Positions 1-8,909 of a stretch of DNA of 64,000 nt are shown here, in pieces. The position numbers and the translations under genes are program-made. Location: contig NZ_JAKVBC010000007.1 in assembly GCF_022447245.1 (NCBI RefSeq), forward strand, positions 62,001 through 126,000, read 5' to 3'. Each line of letters begins with the position of its first letter. The first letter of the stretch is position 1. A model generated the notes under the pieces. It saw only the letters and a list, made by a program, of their open reading frames with translations, made no database searches and had not been told where the DNA came from. This DNA comes from Kordia sp. Lineage in GTDB: Bacteria; Bacteroidota; Bacteroidia; Flavobacteriales; Flavobacteriaceae.

Positions 1-45
1 TAGCCGTTTGAACAATAAAAGTAAACTAAGAACAAAAACAAACTG

Positions 46-1173
46 ATGAAAAAAAACCTAATTGTATTTGGTACACGACCAGAAGCTATTAAAATGGCGC
101 CGCTGGTAAAGGAATTTTTAAAACACCAAGACACTTTTGAAACAAAAGTTTGTATCACGGCACAACACAGAGAAATGTTGGATCAGGTACTTTCATTTTT
201 TGAAATCACTCCAGACTACGATTTGGACCTGATGAAGCCTAATCAAAATTTATATGGATTAACTGCAGATATCATTACGAACTTAAAACCTGTATTGGAA
301 GATTTTCAGCCAGACTATGTGTATGTTCATGGAGATACAACCACAACGATGGCAACAAGTATTGCTGCGTTTTATTCGGGAGCGAAAGTATGTCACGTAG
401 AAGCAGGATTGCGTACGTTTAACAAAAGATCGCCTTTCCCAGAAGAAATCAACAGATGTGTTACGGGAAGCATTTGTGATTATCACTTCTCACCAACAGA
501 AACATCAAAAAACAATCTGCTTAACGAAAATGTGGCAGACGAAAATATATTAATTACAGGAAATACCGTGATTGATGCGTTGCATTTTAGCGCAGATAAA
601 GTAAAATCGGAAGGATTCCAAGATCAAGAAATCGAAGACTTAAAAGGATTGGTTGACAGTTCTAAGCGTTTGATATTGGTTACAGGACATCGTAGAGAAA
701 ATCACGGACAAGGATTTATCAACATCTGTACGGCGTTAAAGCAAATTGCTTTAAATCATCCAGATACACAAATTATTTATCCTGTACACTTAAATCCAAA
801 CGTACAAAAGCCGGTATACGAATTATTAGCAGACATAGATAATGTAAATCTAATAAATCCGTTATCATATCCTGCATTTGTATGGTTAATGGACAAATCG
901 AGCTTAATAATTACTGATAGTGGAGGCGTCCAAGAAGAAGCACCAAGTTTAGGAAAACCTGTATTGGTAATGCGTGACACTACAGAACGCCCAGAAGCTG
1001 TAGACGCAGGAACCGTATTATTGGTAGGAACTAATACCGAAAAAATTATCAGTGAAGCTAACAAATTACTAACAGACGAATCTGCTTATCACAAAATGAG
1101 TAAACTACACAATCCATACGGAGATGGAACAGCGTGTGATAAGATCGTTAAATACATGTCAAAATTACAATAA
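46..1173 (+). CDS. wecB: UDP-N-acetylglucosamine 2-epimerase (non-hydrolysing)
   Basis: This cytoplasmic enzyme interconverts UDP-GlcNAc and UDP-ManNAc. The 375 residues match the usual family length. Visible family motifs are GTRPEAIK (9-16), HGDTTT (95-100), HVEAGLRT (117-124), FPEEINR (131-137) and TDSGGVQEEAP (290-300), which line the UDP-sugar site in this family. The gene starts with ATG. Five bases separate its stop from the next gene, a UDP-ManNAc dehydrogenase, so the pair would make UDP-ManNAcA for the surface glycan. The upstream part of the operon lies outside the window. Confidence 0.96.
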   Translation: MKKNLIVFGTRPEAIKMAPLVKEFLKHQDTFETKVCITAQHREMLDQVLSFFEITPDYDLDLMKPNQNLYGLTADIITNLKPVLEDFQPDYVYVHGDTTTTMATSIAAFYSGAKVCHVEAGLRTFNKRSPFPEEINRCVTGSICDYHFSPTETSKNNLLNENVADENILITGNTVIDALHFSADKVKSEGFQDQEIEDLKGLVDSSKRLILVTGHRRENHGQGFINICTALKQIALNHPDTQIIYPVHLNPNVQKPVYELLADIDNVNLINPLSYPAFVWLMDKSSLIITDSGGVQEEAPSLGKPVLVMRDTTERPEAVDAGTVLLVGTNTEKIISEANKLLTDESAYHKMSKLHNPYGDGTACDKIVKYMSKLQ

Positions 1174-1178
1174 GAATC

Positions 1179-2384
1179 ATGGGAAGTAACAAACCAAGTG
1201 TTGTTATGGTAGGTCTAGGATATATTGGACTTCCTACAGCAGCGTTAATTGCAAGTAAAGAAATAAAAGTAACAGGAGTTGATATTCATCAACATGTTGT
1301 AGATACGATTAATAAAGGAGAAATCCACATTGTAGAACCAGATTTAGACGGTTTGGTACATCACGTAGTAAAAGAAGGATATTTAACAGCAAGTACATCA
1401 CCAGTAGAGGCAGATGTATACCTAATTGCGGTTCCAACACCATTTAAAGGTGATTATGAGCCAGATATCTCGTATGTAGAATCTGCTACAAGAGCATTAT
1501 TACCAACCTTAAAAGAAGGCGCATTAGTTATTATAGAATCTACAAGTCCTGTAGGAACTACTGAAAAAATGCAAGCAGTTATTGAGGCAGAACGCCCAGA
1601 ACTTGCAGGAAAAATTTACATGGCATATTGCCCAGAGCGTGTATTACCAGGAAATGTAATTTACGAATTAGAGCATAATGACAGAGCTATTGGTGGAATC
1701 AATACAGAATCTACCGAAAAAGCAGTTGAATTTTACAGACACTTTGTAAAAGGAACTTTGCATAAAACCAACTCTAAAACAGCAGAAATGTGTAAGTTGG
1801 TTGAAAACTCATCTAGAGACGTTCAAATTGCCTTTGCAAACGAATTATCTATGATTTGTGATGAAGCTGGAATCAATGTATGGGAACTAATCAATTTAGC
1901 TAACAAACATCCCCGTGTAAACATTTTACAACCAGGAACGGGAGTTGGAGGACACTGTATTGCAGTAGATCCTTGGTTTATTGTTTCTGAATTCCCTGAG
2001 CAAGCAAAAATCATTCGTTCAGCTAGAGAAATCAACAATTACAAAACGGAGTGGGCTATTGAAAAAGTAAAAAGCACTGCGTTACAATTTAAGATAGACA
2101 ACGGTAGAGATGCTAAAATTGCTTGTATGGGATTGGCATTTAAACCAAATATTGACGATTTACGCGAATCTCCAGCATTGCAAGTAGTAGATACTTTAGT
2201 AAATGACGGTTTCAACGTATTGGCAGTAGAGCCAAATATCAAGTCGCACAACAAATATGAAATTTACGATAGGGAAGATGCTGTAGAACAAGCAGATATT
2301 ATTGTATATTTGGTTGCACATAGAGAATTTGCGAATTCTGAAAGAGTAAAAATAACTCTTGACTTTTGTGGAATTTATAAATAA
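1179..2384 (+). CDS. wecC: UDP-N-acetyl-D-mannosamine dehydrogenase
   Basis: This enzyme oxidises UDP-ManNAc to UDP-ManNAcA with two NAD+. The nucleotide-binding loop GLGYIGLPTA is at residues 12-21. The catalytic cysteine is Cys260 in GGHCIAVDPW, which is the WecC form of the motif; UDP-glucose dehydrogenases usually have GGSCFPKD. The length of 401 residues is normal, and the C-terminal domain (about 300-400) carries the AFKPNIDDLRESP motif. It lies directly behind wecB. The final residues (FCGIYK) differ slightly from the usual DFCG(V/I)xK ending but do not suggest truncation. Confidence 0.95.
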   Translation: MGSNKPSVVMVGLGYIGLPTAALIASKEIKVTGVDIHQHVVDTINKGEIHIVEPDLDGLVHHVVKEGYLTASTSPVEADVYLIAVPTPFKGDYEPDISYVESATRALLPTLKEGALVIIESTSPVGTTEKMQAVIEAERPELAGKIYMAYCPERVLPGNVIYELEHNDRAIGGINTESTEKAVEFYRHFVKGTLHKTNSKTAEMCKLVENSSRDVQIAFANELSMICDEAGINVWELINLANKHPRVNILQPGTGVGGHCIAVDPWFIVSEFPEQAKIIRSAREINNYKTEWAIEKVKSTALQFKIDNGRDAKIACMGLAFKPNIDDLRESPALQVVDTLVNDGFNVLAVEPNIKSHNKYEIYDREDAVEQADIIVYLVAHREFANSERVKITLDFCGIYK

Positions 2385-2400
2385 AACATAAAAAGTAATT

Positions 2401-2973
2401 ATGAAAAAAGTATTAGTAGTAGCCTTGGGTCTTTTTCTGATTGCATGCGGATCAGAGGAAAAAAAGAAAACTGGAGAAGAGCCTAAGCAACAAGAAACTA
2501 AAAAACCAGAAGAAAAAAAGCCAACCGAAAAAGAATTGGCAATTATGGCGCTTCCGGAAATATCAAAGCTTTCTGCAGAGCCATTAATCATTCATGAAGA
2601 TATACATGAATTCTCTGACGATATCCAGTTTGAAGAAGTTGGTGTTGTAAAAGGAAGTACTGATGGAACACATAGTTTTCTTTTTTATGTTGGAGACAAT
2701 ACAGACTTACAAGCATTATCTCAGTACACTTTAGCAGTAATGTTATATCCTGAAAACCCTAAAGAACTGGCTAAAAAAGACCAGAAAAAAGGATTTATGG
2801 TAAAAAGTACCAAGTGTAAAGTGATGAGAGAAGGAAAGTATCCTGTAGTGATGTTTGCGGATTATCCAGCTAATGTTACCAAAGTAAAAGAAGTAAAAGC
2901 ATATTTATATACAAAAGATGGAATCTTAAATCCTAAAAAGCAAAAGTTGCTGATTAAAAACTTTTCTTTATAA
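2401..2973 (+). CDS. Predicted lipoprotein, function unknown
   Basis: The 190-residue protein begins with a lipoprotein signal peptide ending in LIAC, with the lipidated Cys at residue 16. A highly charged Lys/Glu/Pro linker follows to about residue 45, then a compact domain of roughly 140 residues that I do not recognise. It starts 16 bases after wecC and is followed by a stem-loop, so it may end the first transcription unit of the glycan cluster. Its role is unknown; placement suggests an envelope protein co-expressed with wecBC. Chance co-location is equally possible. Confidence 0.75.
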   Translation: MKKVLVVALGLFLIACGSEEKKKTGEEPKQQETKKPEEKKPTEKELAIMALPEISKLSAEPLIIHEDIHEFSDDIQFEEVGVVKGSTDGTHSFLFYVGDNTDLQALSQYTLAVMLYPENPKELAKKDQKKGFMVKSTKCKVMREGKYPVVMFADYPANVTKVKEVKAYLYTKDGILNPKKQKLLIKNFSL

Positions 2974-2991
2974 TTCAAAATAGTACATACT

Positions 2992-3027
2992 AAAGGTCTT
3001 TTTGGAATAAAATCCAAAGAGACCTTT
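2992..3027 (+). terminator. Stem-loop after the wecBC-lipoprotein unit
   Basis: A 15-bp inverted repeat (arms 2992-3006 and 3013-3027, one mismatch that can be G-U) encloses a six-base loop. It lies in the 87-base gap between the lipoprotein gene and the first polymerase-like gene. The bases after it are not a clear T-run, so it could be a terminator, an attenuator or an RNA-processing element. Confidence 0.5.
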
Positions 3028-3060
3028 GTAGCATAAATTCATATCTCAGATTTAAAAAGG

Positions 3061-4245
3061 ATGCAAAAAGTATTAAGTAATCTTATATCTAACAAAAGCT
3101 TAGCTATTTTTACTGCGCTCCTTTTTTTCTTTAATTTCTTGTCCAAACTTTTAAAAGAAATCTTTTCTGTTAGGATATCATTGTATCCGAGTACCGTTTT
3201 AAAATTATCAGCAGTAGGACTCCTTTTTATTTACTTTATAATGTATTTAAGAAACAAAAAGTTTGCTAGGTATATTTACGCTATTATCATCATATTTGGG
3301 ATTGATCTTTTGATAAAAATAGTTCAAGAAGTTCCTAGTCATGTTCTTTTTAATAGATCGTATTTCTTTTTTAAAGGAATATTTTTTTTCTTGTTAATTG
3401 TAGGGCTTAGAGATTTTGAGAAAAAAGATCTTGAAAAGCCTATCAATGTACTATTTTTTATAGGTAAACTTAATTTAGCACTAATTTTAGTAGGCGCATT
3501 GTTTGATATCAATCTTTTTAAATCATATCCACACACAGATCGTTTCGGTTTTAATGGAATTATGGCAGAACCTGGCATAAGTACCTATTTCTACATGCTA
3601 TTGGCAATATTGTCGTATCTCAGGTATCGATATCTTGATTACAGTTATTGGACTACAATATTTATGCTAGTTGCCATTGTATTTTTAGGAACAAAGTCGG
3701 GTTACTTGTTTATCGGAATATTAGTCCTAATTCAAATTTTATATCTCTTAAAAAAACGAGCATATCAAATTTCTTTCATTGCAGTAATCCTTATATCTGG
3801 ATTTGTATTAAAAGATAAACTCATACAATTAGCAATCAATTCCTTTAACTTTGGAACCTACTTGTATGAAAAACATGGATTATTAACATTTATCACTTCA
3901 AAGAGAGATTTACTACTGCAAGATACAATTGCGTATATTAATGAAAACTGGTCTGCTGTGCAATACATCACTGGTGGAATGGACTTTAGAATACATCGTG
4001 TAGAATTTGAATTCATAGATATCTTTCTCTTTTTTGGAATTATAGGTGTCTGTTTGTATTTATTGCTATTAAAGAAAACATTCTTAGCCAACAAGCCAAA
4101 AGCACTCTATGTAATATTATTTTTAGTATTTTTATTTGTATGTTCGCTTGGTGGAAACTTATTTTTTTCCACTACAAACTCCTTTTGTTTTGTAGTTGTC
4201 TTTTTATACGCGAGTAAAAGTTTATCAACAGCTAATAAATTATAG
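3061..4245 (+). CDS. Polytopic membrane protein, Wzy/O-antigen polymerase-like
   Basis: The 394-residue protein is almost entirely hydrophobic, with about ten to eleven predicted membrane segments and one larger polar loop near residues 265-325, the layout of Wzy polymerases and O-antigen ligases. A short motif with Glu and Gly (MAEPGIS, about residues 169-175) precedes a helix, as in other EPS polymerase-like proteins. No enzymatic motif is diagnostic by eye, because this class diverges very fast. It lies ten bases before a second protein of the same type, so one may act as polymerase and the other as ligase; which is which cannot be told from sequence. Confidence 0.7.
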   Translation: MQKVLSNLISNKSLAIFTALLFFFNFLSKLLKEIFSVRISLYPSTVLKLSAVGLLFIYFIMYLRNKKFARYIYAIIIIFGIDLLIKIVQEVPSHVLFNRSYFFFKGIFFFLLIVGLRDFEKKDLEKPINVLFFIGKLNLALILVGALFDINLFKSYPHTDRFGFNGIMAEPGISTYFYMLLAILSYLRYRYLDYSYWTTIFMLVAIVFLGTKSGYLFIGILVLIQILYLLKKRAYQISFIAVILISGFVLKDKLIQLAINSFNFGTYLYEKHGLLTFITSKRDLLLQDTIAYINENWSAVQYITGGMDFRIHRVEFEFIDIFLFFGIIGVCLYLLLLKKTFLANKPKALYVILFLVFLFVCSLGGNLFFSTTNSFCFVVVFLYASKSLSTANKL

Positions 4246-4254
4246 TTTTACATC

Positions 4255-5508
4255 ATGAAAGCTACGATTCAAAACTATTTTAGAGAGAAAAAAACGGTAA
4301 ATGACTACATTGTATTATTACTTGTAGCCTTTGCATTTATTTTAAATGTGAGCGAAAAAATTTCTACGCTATTACTAGTAGCACTTTTTGCACTCAGTTT
4401 ATTCAATGTCAAGCAACTCAATCTCAAAAAGTTAAAACCATTGAGTGCACTCTTGGTATTGTTCAGCATCTACATATTTACGCACTTTTTGGTAGATGAA
4501 GTTATTTCCATAAAAACGATTGAAAAACGTTTCTCATTAGTCGCAATTCCTATTATATTTTCTATTGTTCATATTGATACAAAAACCTTCTATACTATTT
4601 GTAAATTCTTTGTATTTGGTGTTGCTTTGGGTTGTCTTCTAAACTTTATAGAACCTTTTATCAATGATTTTAACTGGAGTACTTTTGAATTTATTGAAAT
4701 AGAAAACAAAAAGAAAATAGTCTTCAAAGGAAGCAACTATTGGATGAATCACTTCTATTCCATTCACTTTCCAAACTTTTTAGATCGTTCGTATTTTGGA
4801 GTGTATCTTTGTTTAGCCATAGCGTTGGTATGGTATGTATTGCGTTGGAAAATGCTTCACAAGTTGTTGCTGATTTTATTTTTTGTTATCAACATCTTTT
4901 TATCCAACAGTTTAATAGGAGTTTTAGGTTTAGGAATCATTCTGTTCTTTGCCATTTTAGCAACCAAAAAATCATACCTCTTATTGCTTTTTCCGCTTTT
5001 CTTTGTTGTAGCGATGTTGATTTCATCAAGATTTTCAGAATATGTATTCCAAACATGGAAGTATATCAATGAACCTGAGTCCATACCCAAAGATTTCTTG
5101 CGATTCCGTTGGGAAATGTGGAAAGGATCCTATCAACTAGTTTGCGAACAACCATTATGGGGTTATGGAAAAGAAGGTTTTGATATTGCTTTTAATGCAA
5201 GAATGCACGAAAACGTAGGTTGGAGTTATGATATACTAGACAATGTAGGATTCAATTCGCACAATCAATACTTACAAGTATTTGGAGAAGCAGGAATCTT
5301 TGGCTTTTTAGCATATATTGCGGTATTAATAACCTATATTGTTACAGTAATACGCCAACAGTGTAAGTACAAATATTTAAAATATTCATTCATCGCATTA
5401 ATATTTATTTTTTCCGTGTCAGAAACGGTATTAAATAGATATGTAGGAATCTCATTTTTCACCTTCTTTTATTGTTTTTTCTTAGTAAAATCAAGTGAAG
5501 AAGCCTAA
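4255..5508 (+). CDS. O-antigen ligase/polymerase family membrane protein
   Basis: The 417-residue protein has about ten to twelve membrane helices and a periplasmic loop near residues 260-350. That loop contains the motif GYGKEGFD followed by HNQYLQVFGEAGIFG. The H-N-x-(Y/F)-L signature followed by a Gly-rich helix is characteristic of the Wzy_C/WaaL family, in which this loop binds the polyprenyl-linked glycan. It is closely spaced after the preceding polymerase-like gene. Of the three polymerase-like proteins in the cluster, this has the clearest WaaL/Wzy_C signature. Confidence 0.82.
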   Translation: MKATIQNYFREKKTVNDYIVLLLVAFAFILNVSEKISTLLLVALFALSLFNVKQLNLKKLKPLSALLVLFSIYIFTHFLVDEVISIKTIEKRFSLVAIPIIFSIVHIDTKTFYTICKFFVFGVALGCLLNFIEPFINDFNWSTFEFIEIENKKKIVFKGSNYWMNHFYSIHFPNFLDRSYFGVYLCLAIALVWYVLRWKMLHKLLLILFFVINIFLSNSLIGVLGLGIILFFAILATKKSYLLLLFPLFFVVAMLISSRFSEYVFQTWKYINEPESIPKDFLRFRWEMWKGSYQLVCEQPLWGYGKEGFDIAFNARMHENVGWSYDILDNVGFNSHNQYLQVFGEAGIFGFLAYIAVLITYIVTVIRQQCKYKYLKYSFIALIFIFSVSETVLNRYVGISFFTFFYCFFLVKSSEEA

Positions 5509-5541
5509 AATTACTACATTTGCTAAAAATTTTTTAAAGTC

Positions 5542-6093
5542 GTGAAAAACAACGCCATTTTCAAAATAATGATCCTCTTAGTCAAGAACATGGATATTTT
5601 TCAAGTTCGTGGTTTAAGAAGTATACGATGGTTTTTTTACAGAAAATATTATGCTGCTCCAAAACTCTATGTAGACAGTGGTGTAGATATCTCTTCTGCA
5701 CACACAAACAGCAATGCTAGTTTTGAAGGTGTAGGGAAAATAAACCTTGGAAAAGGAGTATATATTGATTATTCTGGAGGCGTTAAAATAGGGCACGCAG
5801 TTGCCATTTCATCAGGTGCTAAAATATTTACACACAATCACGATGTAAATGGTAAATTTAAAGATTGGCAAAAAAACGGAATTACCTACTCAAGCTTAGA
5901 AATAGAAGATTATGTATGGGTCGGTTCAGATGCGCTTATTATGCCGTCTGTAAAGCGTTTAGGAGAAGGTTGTATCATAGGATCGGGAGCCATTGTTACA
6001 AAAGATACAGAACCTTATGGAATCTATGTTGGAAATCCAGCAAAAAAGATTGCTATGAGAAATGTGGAGGAACTCAATGAACAGAATTCTTAA
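5542..6093 (+). CDS. Hexapeptide-repeat acyltransferase (LbH family)
   Basis: This 183-residue protein would O- or N-acetylate a sugar from acetyl-CoA. Imperfect [LIV]-G-x4 hexapeptide turns run from about residue 50 to 165. The maltose/galactoside acetyltransferase-like ending VGNPAKKI (about 161-168) is present, and HNHDV (about 97-101) supplies a likely catalytic His. The start is GTG at 5542, since no suitable ATG keeps the N-terminal helix. The 3' end overlaps the flippase gene by 17 bases, implying translational coupling. The acceptor sugar is unknown. Confidence 0.83.
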   Translation: MKNNAIFKIMILLVKNMDIFQVRGLRSIRWFFYRKYYAAPKLYVDSGVDISSAHTNSNASFEGVGKINLGKGVYIDYSGGVKIGHAVAISSGAKIFTHNHDVNGKFKDWQKNGITYSSLEIEDYVWVGSDALIMPSVKRLGEGCIIGSGAIVTKDTEPYGIYVGNPAKKIAMRNVEELNEQNS

Positions 6094-7276
6094 AATTTTA
6101 CCGTCACTTGCGGTCTATGGTTTAGGTTTAGCAAGCTTTTTTTTCTTAGATATTTATATCTCTACGGCTGATTTTAGCGAAGAGTTTGTTAGTCAGTGGG
6201 CATTTTATAAATCGAGCCTCTTTATTTTAGGTGGATTTTGTATTCTTGGTTTTGACCAAGTAATGATTCGTGAACCGCGATTGCATTTCTACATCAAGAA
6301 AAAGTTTTTTATACAATCACTCCTTATCAGTATCATCGGAACTACCATTGTCTGGATTTTCTATCCCATAGAACAAATATGGCTCTTTTTCATTGCGCTT
6401 AATTTGTTTTCAATAGTAGTTTTCTTGTCAGGAATTTATCGAGCCAATCAAAAATACACCATTGCACAACTAGCTACTAATGGTTGGAAAGTAGTACTAA
6501 TTATCATTTTCTTTTTGATGACCGTAAAGAACATGCTACATTTCTTAGTGGCAAGTCTACTCATCATTTGTTTAATGTTAATTGCGCTTTACATCAAATT
6601 GTACGGTAAAACAAAACCAAAAGAAGAAGTTTTAAAATACCAAGATTATAGAAAAACAGGAATTGCTTTCTTTTTGCACAATATGACGCTAACAAGCGCA
6701 GTGTATGGTGAGCAATTTATCATCAACCTTTACGGGAACGATGCAATTTCTACAGAATTATTTACCTACTTCGCCATATTTAGTCCTATTATCATTAGTG
6801 CCAATGGTTTTATAGGATTTTTTATTGGTCCCAAACTAAGAGCCAAAAAAACAGTTACACGAAAAGATTACAATGCACTACAATCCAAACTGATCATTTT
6901 TGCCGTGGCTATGGCTGCAATTTCTTTTGTAGTAGGTATATTATTATTAGATCGATTCAAAAAAGTTTCTTTCAGTGAAATTAACTTATGGCTTGCAGTT
7001 GCTGTTTTAGCAACCTGTATGATTAGAACCATATATACAACATCATCACTATACTTAGGAATTTTTGCCAGTAATAAGCATTTATACAAAACTGCAGCAT
7101 TAAACTGGGGCGCTTTAATAGCGTATATAATTTTAATATTAATAGTACTAATTACAGGTATGGATACAGGTGTCTTAGTCGTAGGAATTGCTTGCTTAAC
7201 AGCGTTACACTGGACTATTCGTTTGATCATTTCACATACCTATGCCATTAAGTTTTTTAACAATGAAAAACATTAA
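6077..7276 (+). CDS. Polysaccharide flippase-like membrane protein (Wzx type)
   Basis: About 400 residues contain some eleven to twelve membrane helices, arranged as in MATE/Wzx lipid-linked oligosaccharide flippases. I chose the ATG at 6077 (MNRILKILPS) over an in-frame ATG at 6062, because it begins at the first hydrophobic helix and has a purine-rich GGAGGA stretch just upstream. The gene overlaps the acyltransferase before it and the glycosyltransferase after it (14 bases). It would carry undecaprenyl-linked repeat units to the periplasm for a polymerase encoded nearby. The assignment rests on topology and context more than on specific motifs. Confidence 0.72.
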   Translation: MNRILKILPSLAVYGLGLASFFFLDIYISTADFSEEFVSQWAFYKSSLFILGGFCILGFDQVMIREPRLHFYIKKKFFIQSLLISIIGTTIVWIFYPIEQIWLFFIALNLFSIVVFLSGIYRANQKYTIAQLATNGWKVVLIIIFFLMTVKNMLHFLVASLLIICLMLIALYIKLYGKTKPKEEVLKYQDYRKTGIAFFLHNMTLTSAVYGEQFIINLYGNDAISTELFTYFAIFSPIIISANGFIGFFIGPKLRAKKTVTRKDYNALQSKLIIFAVAMAAISFVVGILLLDRFKKVSFSEINLWLAVAVLATCMIRTIYTTSSLYLGIFASNKHLYKTAALNWGALIAYIILILIVLITGMDTGVLVVGIACLTALHWTIRLIISHTYAIKFFNNEKH

Positions 7277-8387
7277 GATAGTTGCACCACTTTCTTCATT
7301 ATCAGAACGAACTCGTTTGTATAAACTCACGTTGTTTTTACATGATGGGTTGGGATATAAAGATATAACTCATGTGGGTTGGGAACGCATTCCAGGTGAA
7401 CGTGAAGAAAAGCGCTTTGACTTTAACATACATAAAAAAATCATCCTCAATGGCGGTGGCTACGGATCGGGAAAAGTAAAATGGCTCTACTTTATGTGGA
7501 TGATTAAAACCTTTTTCTATTGTTTTAAATTTGGTAAAAAAGATATTGTATGGGCACTGGGCTTTGAAAGTGCTTTTCCTGTAATGCTTGTTTCGAAAAT
7601 AAAAGGGTTTAAAGTAGTTTTTGACGACGCAGATCGTTTCTCTATGATTTATAAATTTCCGTCAATAATTGATAAAATATTGAAATTCTTAGAGAAGAAA
7701 ACGTCGCGGAATGTAGCGTATCATGTAGTACCTGGTGACGCTCGATACCAATTTAAATCTAAGAAATTTTATGTACTAAAAAACACACCAAGTGAAAGTC
7801 AAATAGAAAAAGCCAAACAAATCAGTGAGAATTTAGAAAAACCTGCTAGCTTTGTCATAAATATTAATGGTTGGCTTGGATCTGGTCGTGGAATGAAACA
7901 AGCATTAACACTGGTAAATCGACTGGAAAATGAAGATTTAAAAATTCTATTAATAGGAAAACTAGATTGTGAAGCTGCAGAAAAACTAGCAGAACATAAA
8001 AATGTAATTTACAAAGGTAAATTATCAAACGCAGAAACACTAGCAAATTACTTCTTGTCAGACCTAGTATTTACATACTATGATCCAAAATTAGAGATCA
8101 ACCAATATGCCGAATCAAACAAATGGGGTGATGCTATTAAAACGAACATAGGAATCATTGTCAATGAGGAAGTAAAATCGGCAAAATTTATAAAAGAAAA
8201 CAACCTAGGAATTATAGTTCCATATAATGATACAGAAGCATTAATAAACGAAATACAAGCTTTGTTGGCAGACGATGCTAAACTGGCAACCCTGAAATCA
8301 AATTCAGAGCAATATTCGTATATTATGCCATATTACGAAGATCAATTAAAAGAACTTTTTAAAAAAATAAACAATGAAGCCAGGTAA
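7263..8387 (+). CDS. Glycosyltransferase, GT-B fold
   Basis: About 374 residues begin at the ATG at 7263 (MKNIKIVAPL). An in-frame ATG lies 21 bases earlier but would add only seven residues that do not fit the fold start. The N-terminal half resembles a GT4-type acceptor domain. The C-terminal half has the alternating strands and helices of a nucleotide-sugar domain, including a segment AESNKWGDAIKTN that resembles the conserved E-containing sugar-binding loop. It overlaps the flippase gene by 14 bases and the next acyltransferase by 14 bases. Donor and linkage cannot be assigned. Confidence 0.75.
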   Translation: MKNIKIVAPLSSLSERTRLYKLTLFLHDGLGYKDITHVGWERIPGEREEKRFDFNIHKKIILNGGGYGSGKVKWLYFMWMIKTFFYCFKFGKKDIVWALGFESAFPVMLVSKIKGFKVVFDDADRFSMIYKFPSIIDKILKFLEKKTSRNVAYHVVPGDARYQFKSKKFYVLKNTPSESQIEKAKQISENLEKPASFVININGWLGSGRGMKQALTLVNRLENEDLKILLIGKLDCEAAEKLAEHKNVIYKGKLSNAETLANYFLSDLVFTYYDPKLEINQYAESNKWGDAIKTNIGIIVNEEVKSAKFIKENNLGIIVPYNDTEALINEIQALLADDAKLATLKSNSEQYSYIMPYYEDQLKELFKKINNEAR

Positions 8388-8901
8388 ATTAGAAAAAATA
8401 TACGTCTTCATTTTGGTGAAGATGGTTTCCAATTTTAGCCCAAGAAGAGCTACGAATATTCAGTATAAGTACTTCAAAAAATGGGGAATGAAATTTAATG
8501 ACAAACCAAACTATATTTCTTCTAAAATTTGGTTTGACGGAACGGATTATAGTCTTATTTCAATTGGGAAAGAAGTAACCATGTCAAGTTATACTCGTGT
8601 ATTAACGCACGATTGGTCACCACATACCATTGCAAAAGCTTTTGATATTCCTCAAGAAAAACCATTGGGTATTTTAAAAGGAGTAGAAATTGGTGATTTT
8701 TCATTTGTTGGAACAGGAACCATTTTAATGCCTGGTTCTAAAATTGGAAAAGGTTGCATCATTGGAGCAGGAACAGTAGTAAGAGGAACCATTCCAGATT
8801 TTAGTATTTACATTGGTAGTCCAGGAAAAATTGTTGGGGACTCACGAAAATATTTGAAATCAAAATTTCCAGAGGTAGACGTGCCTGGATTTAACGAGTA
8901 A
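8374..8901 (+). CDS. Hexapeptide-repeat acyltransferase
   Basis: This 175-residue protein has hexapeptide turns from about residue 55 to 155 and a tail with IGSPGKIVG, the usual end of the left-handed beta helix. LTHDWSPH (about 74-81) carries candidate catalytic histidines. Its length and layout match WbbJ/LacA-like O-acetyltransferases. The start overlaps the upstream glycosyltransferase by 14 bases, consistent with an operon. It is the second O-acetyltransferase-type gene in the cluster, so the glycan probably carries acyl groups. The substrate is unknown. Confidence 0.83.
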   Translation: MKPGKLEKIYVFILVKMVSNFSPRRATNIQYKYFKKWGMKFNDKPNYISSKIWFDGTDYSLISIGKEVTMSSYTRVLTHDWSPHTIAKAFDIPQEKPLGILKGVEIGDFSFVGTGTILMPGSKIGKGCIIGAGTVVRGTIPDFSIYIGSPGKIVGDSRKYLKSKFPEVDVPGFNE

Positions 8902-8909
8902 ACAACAAC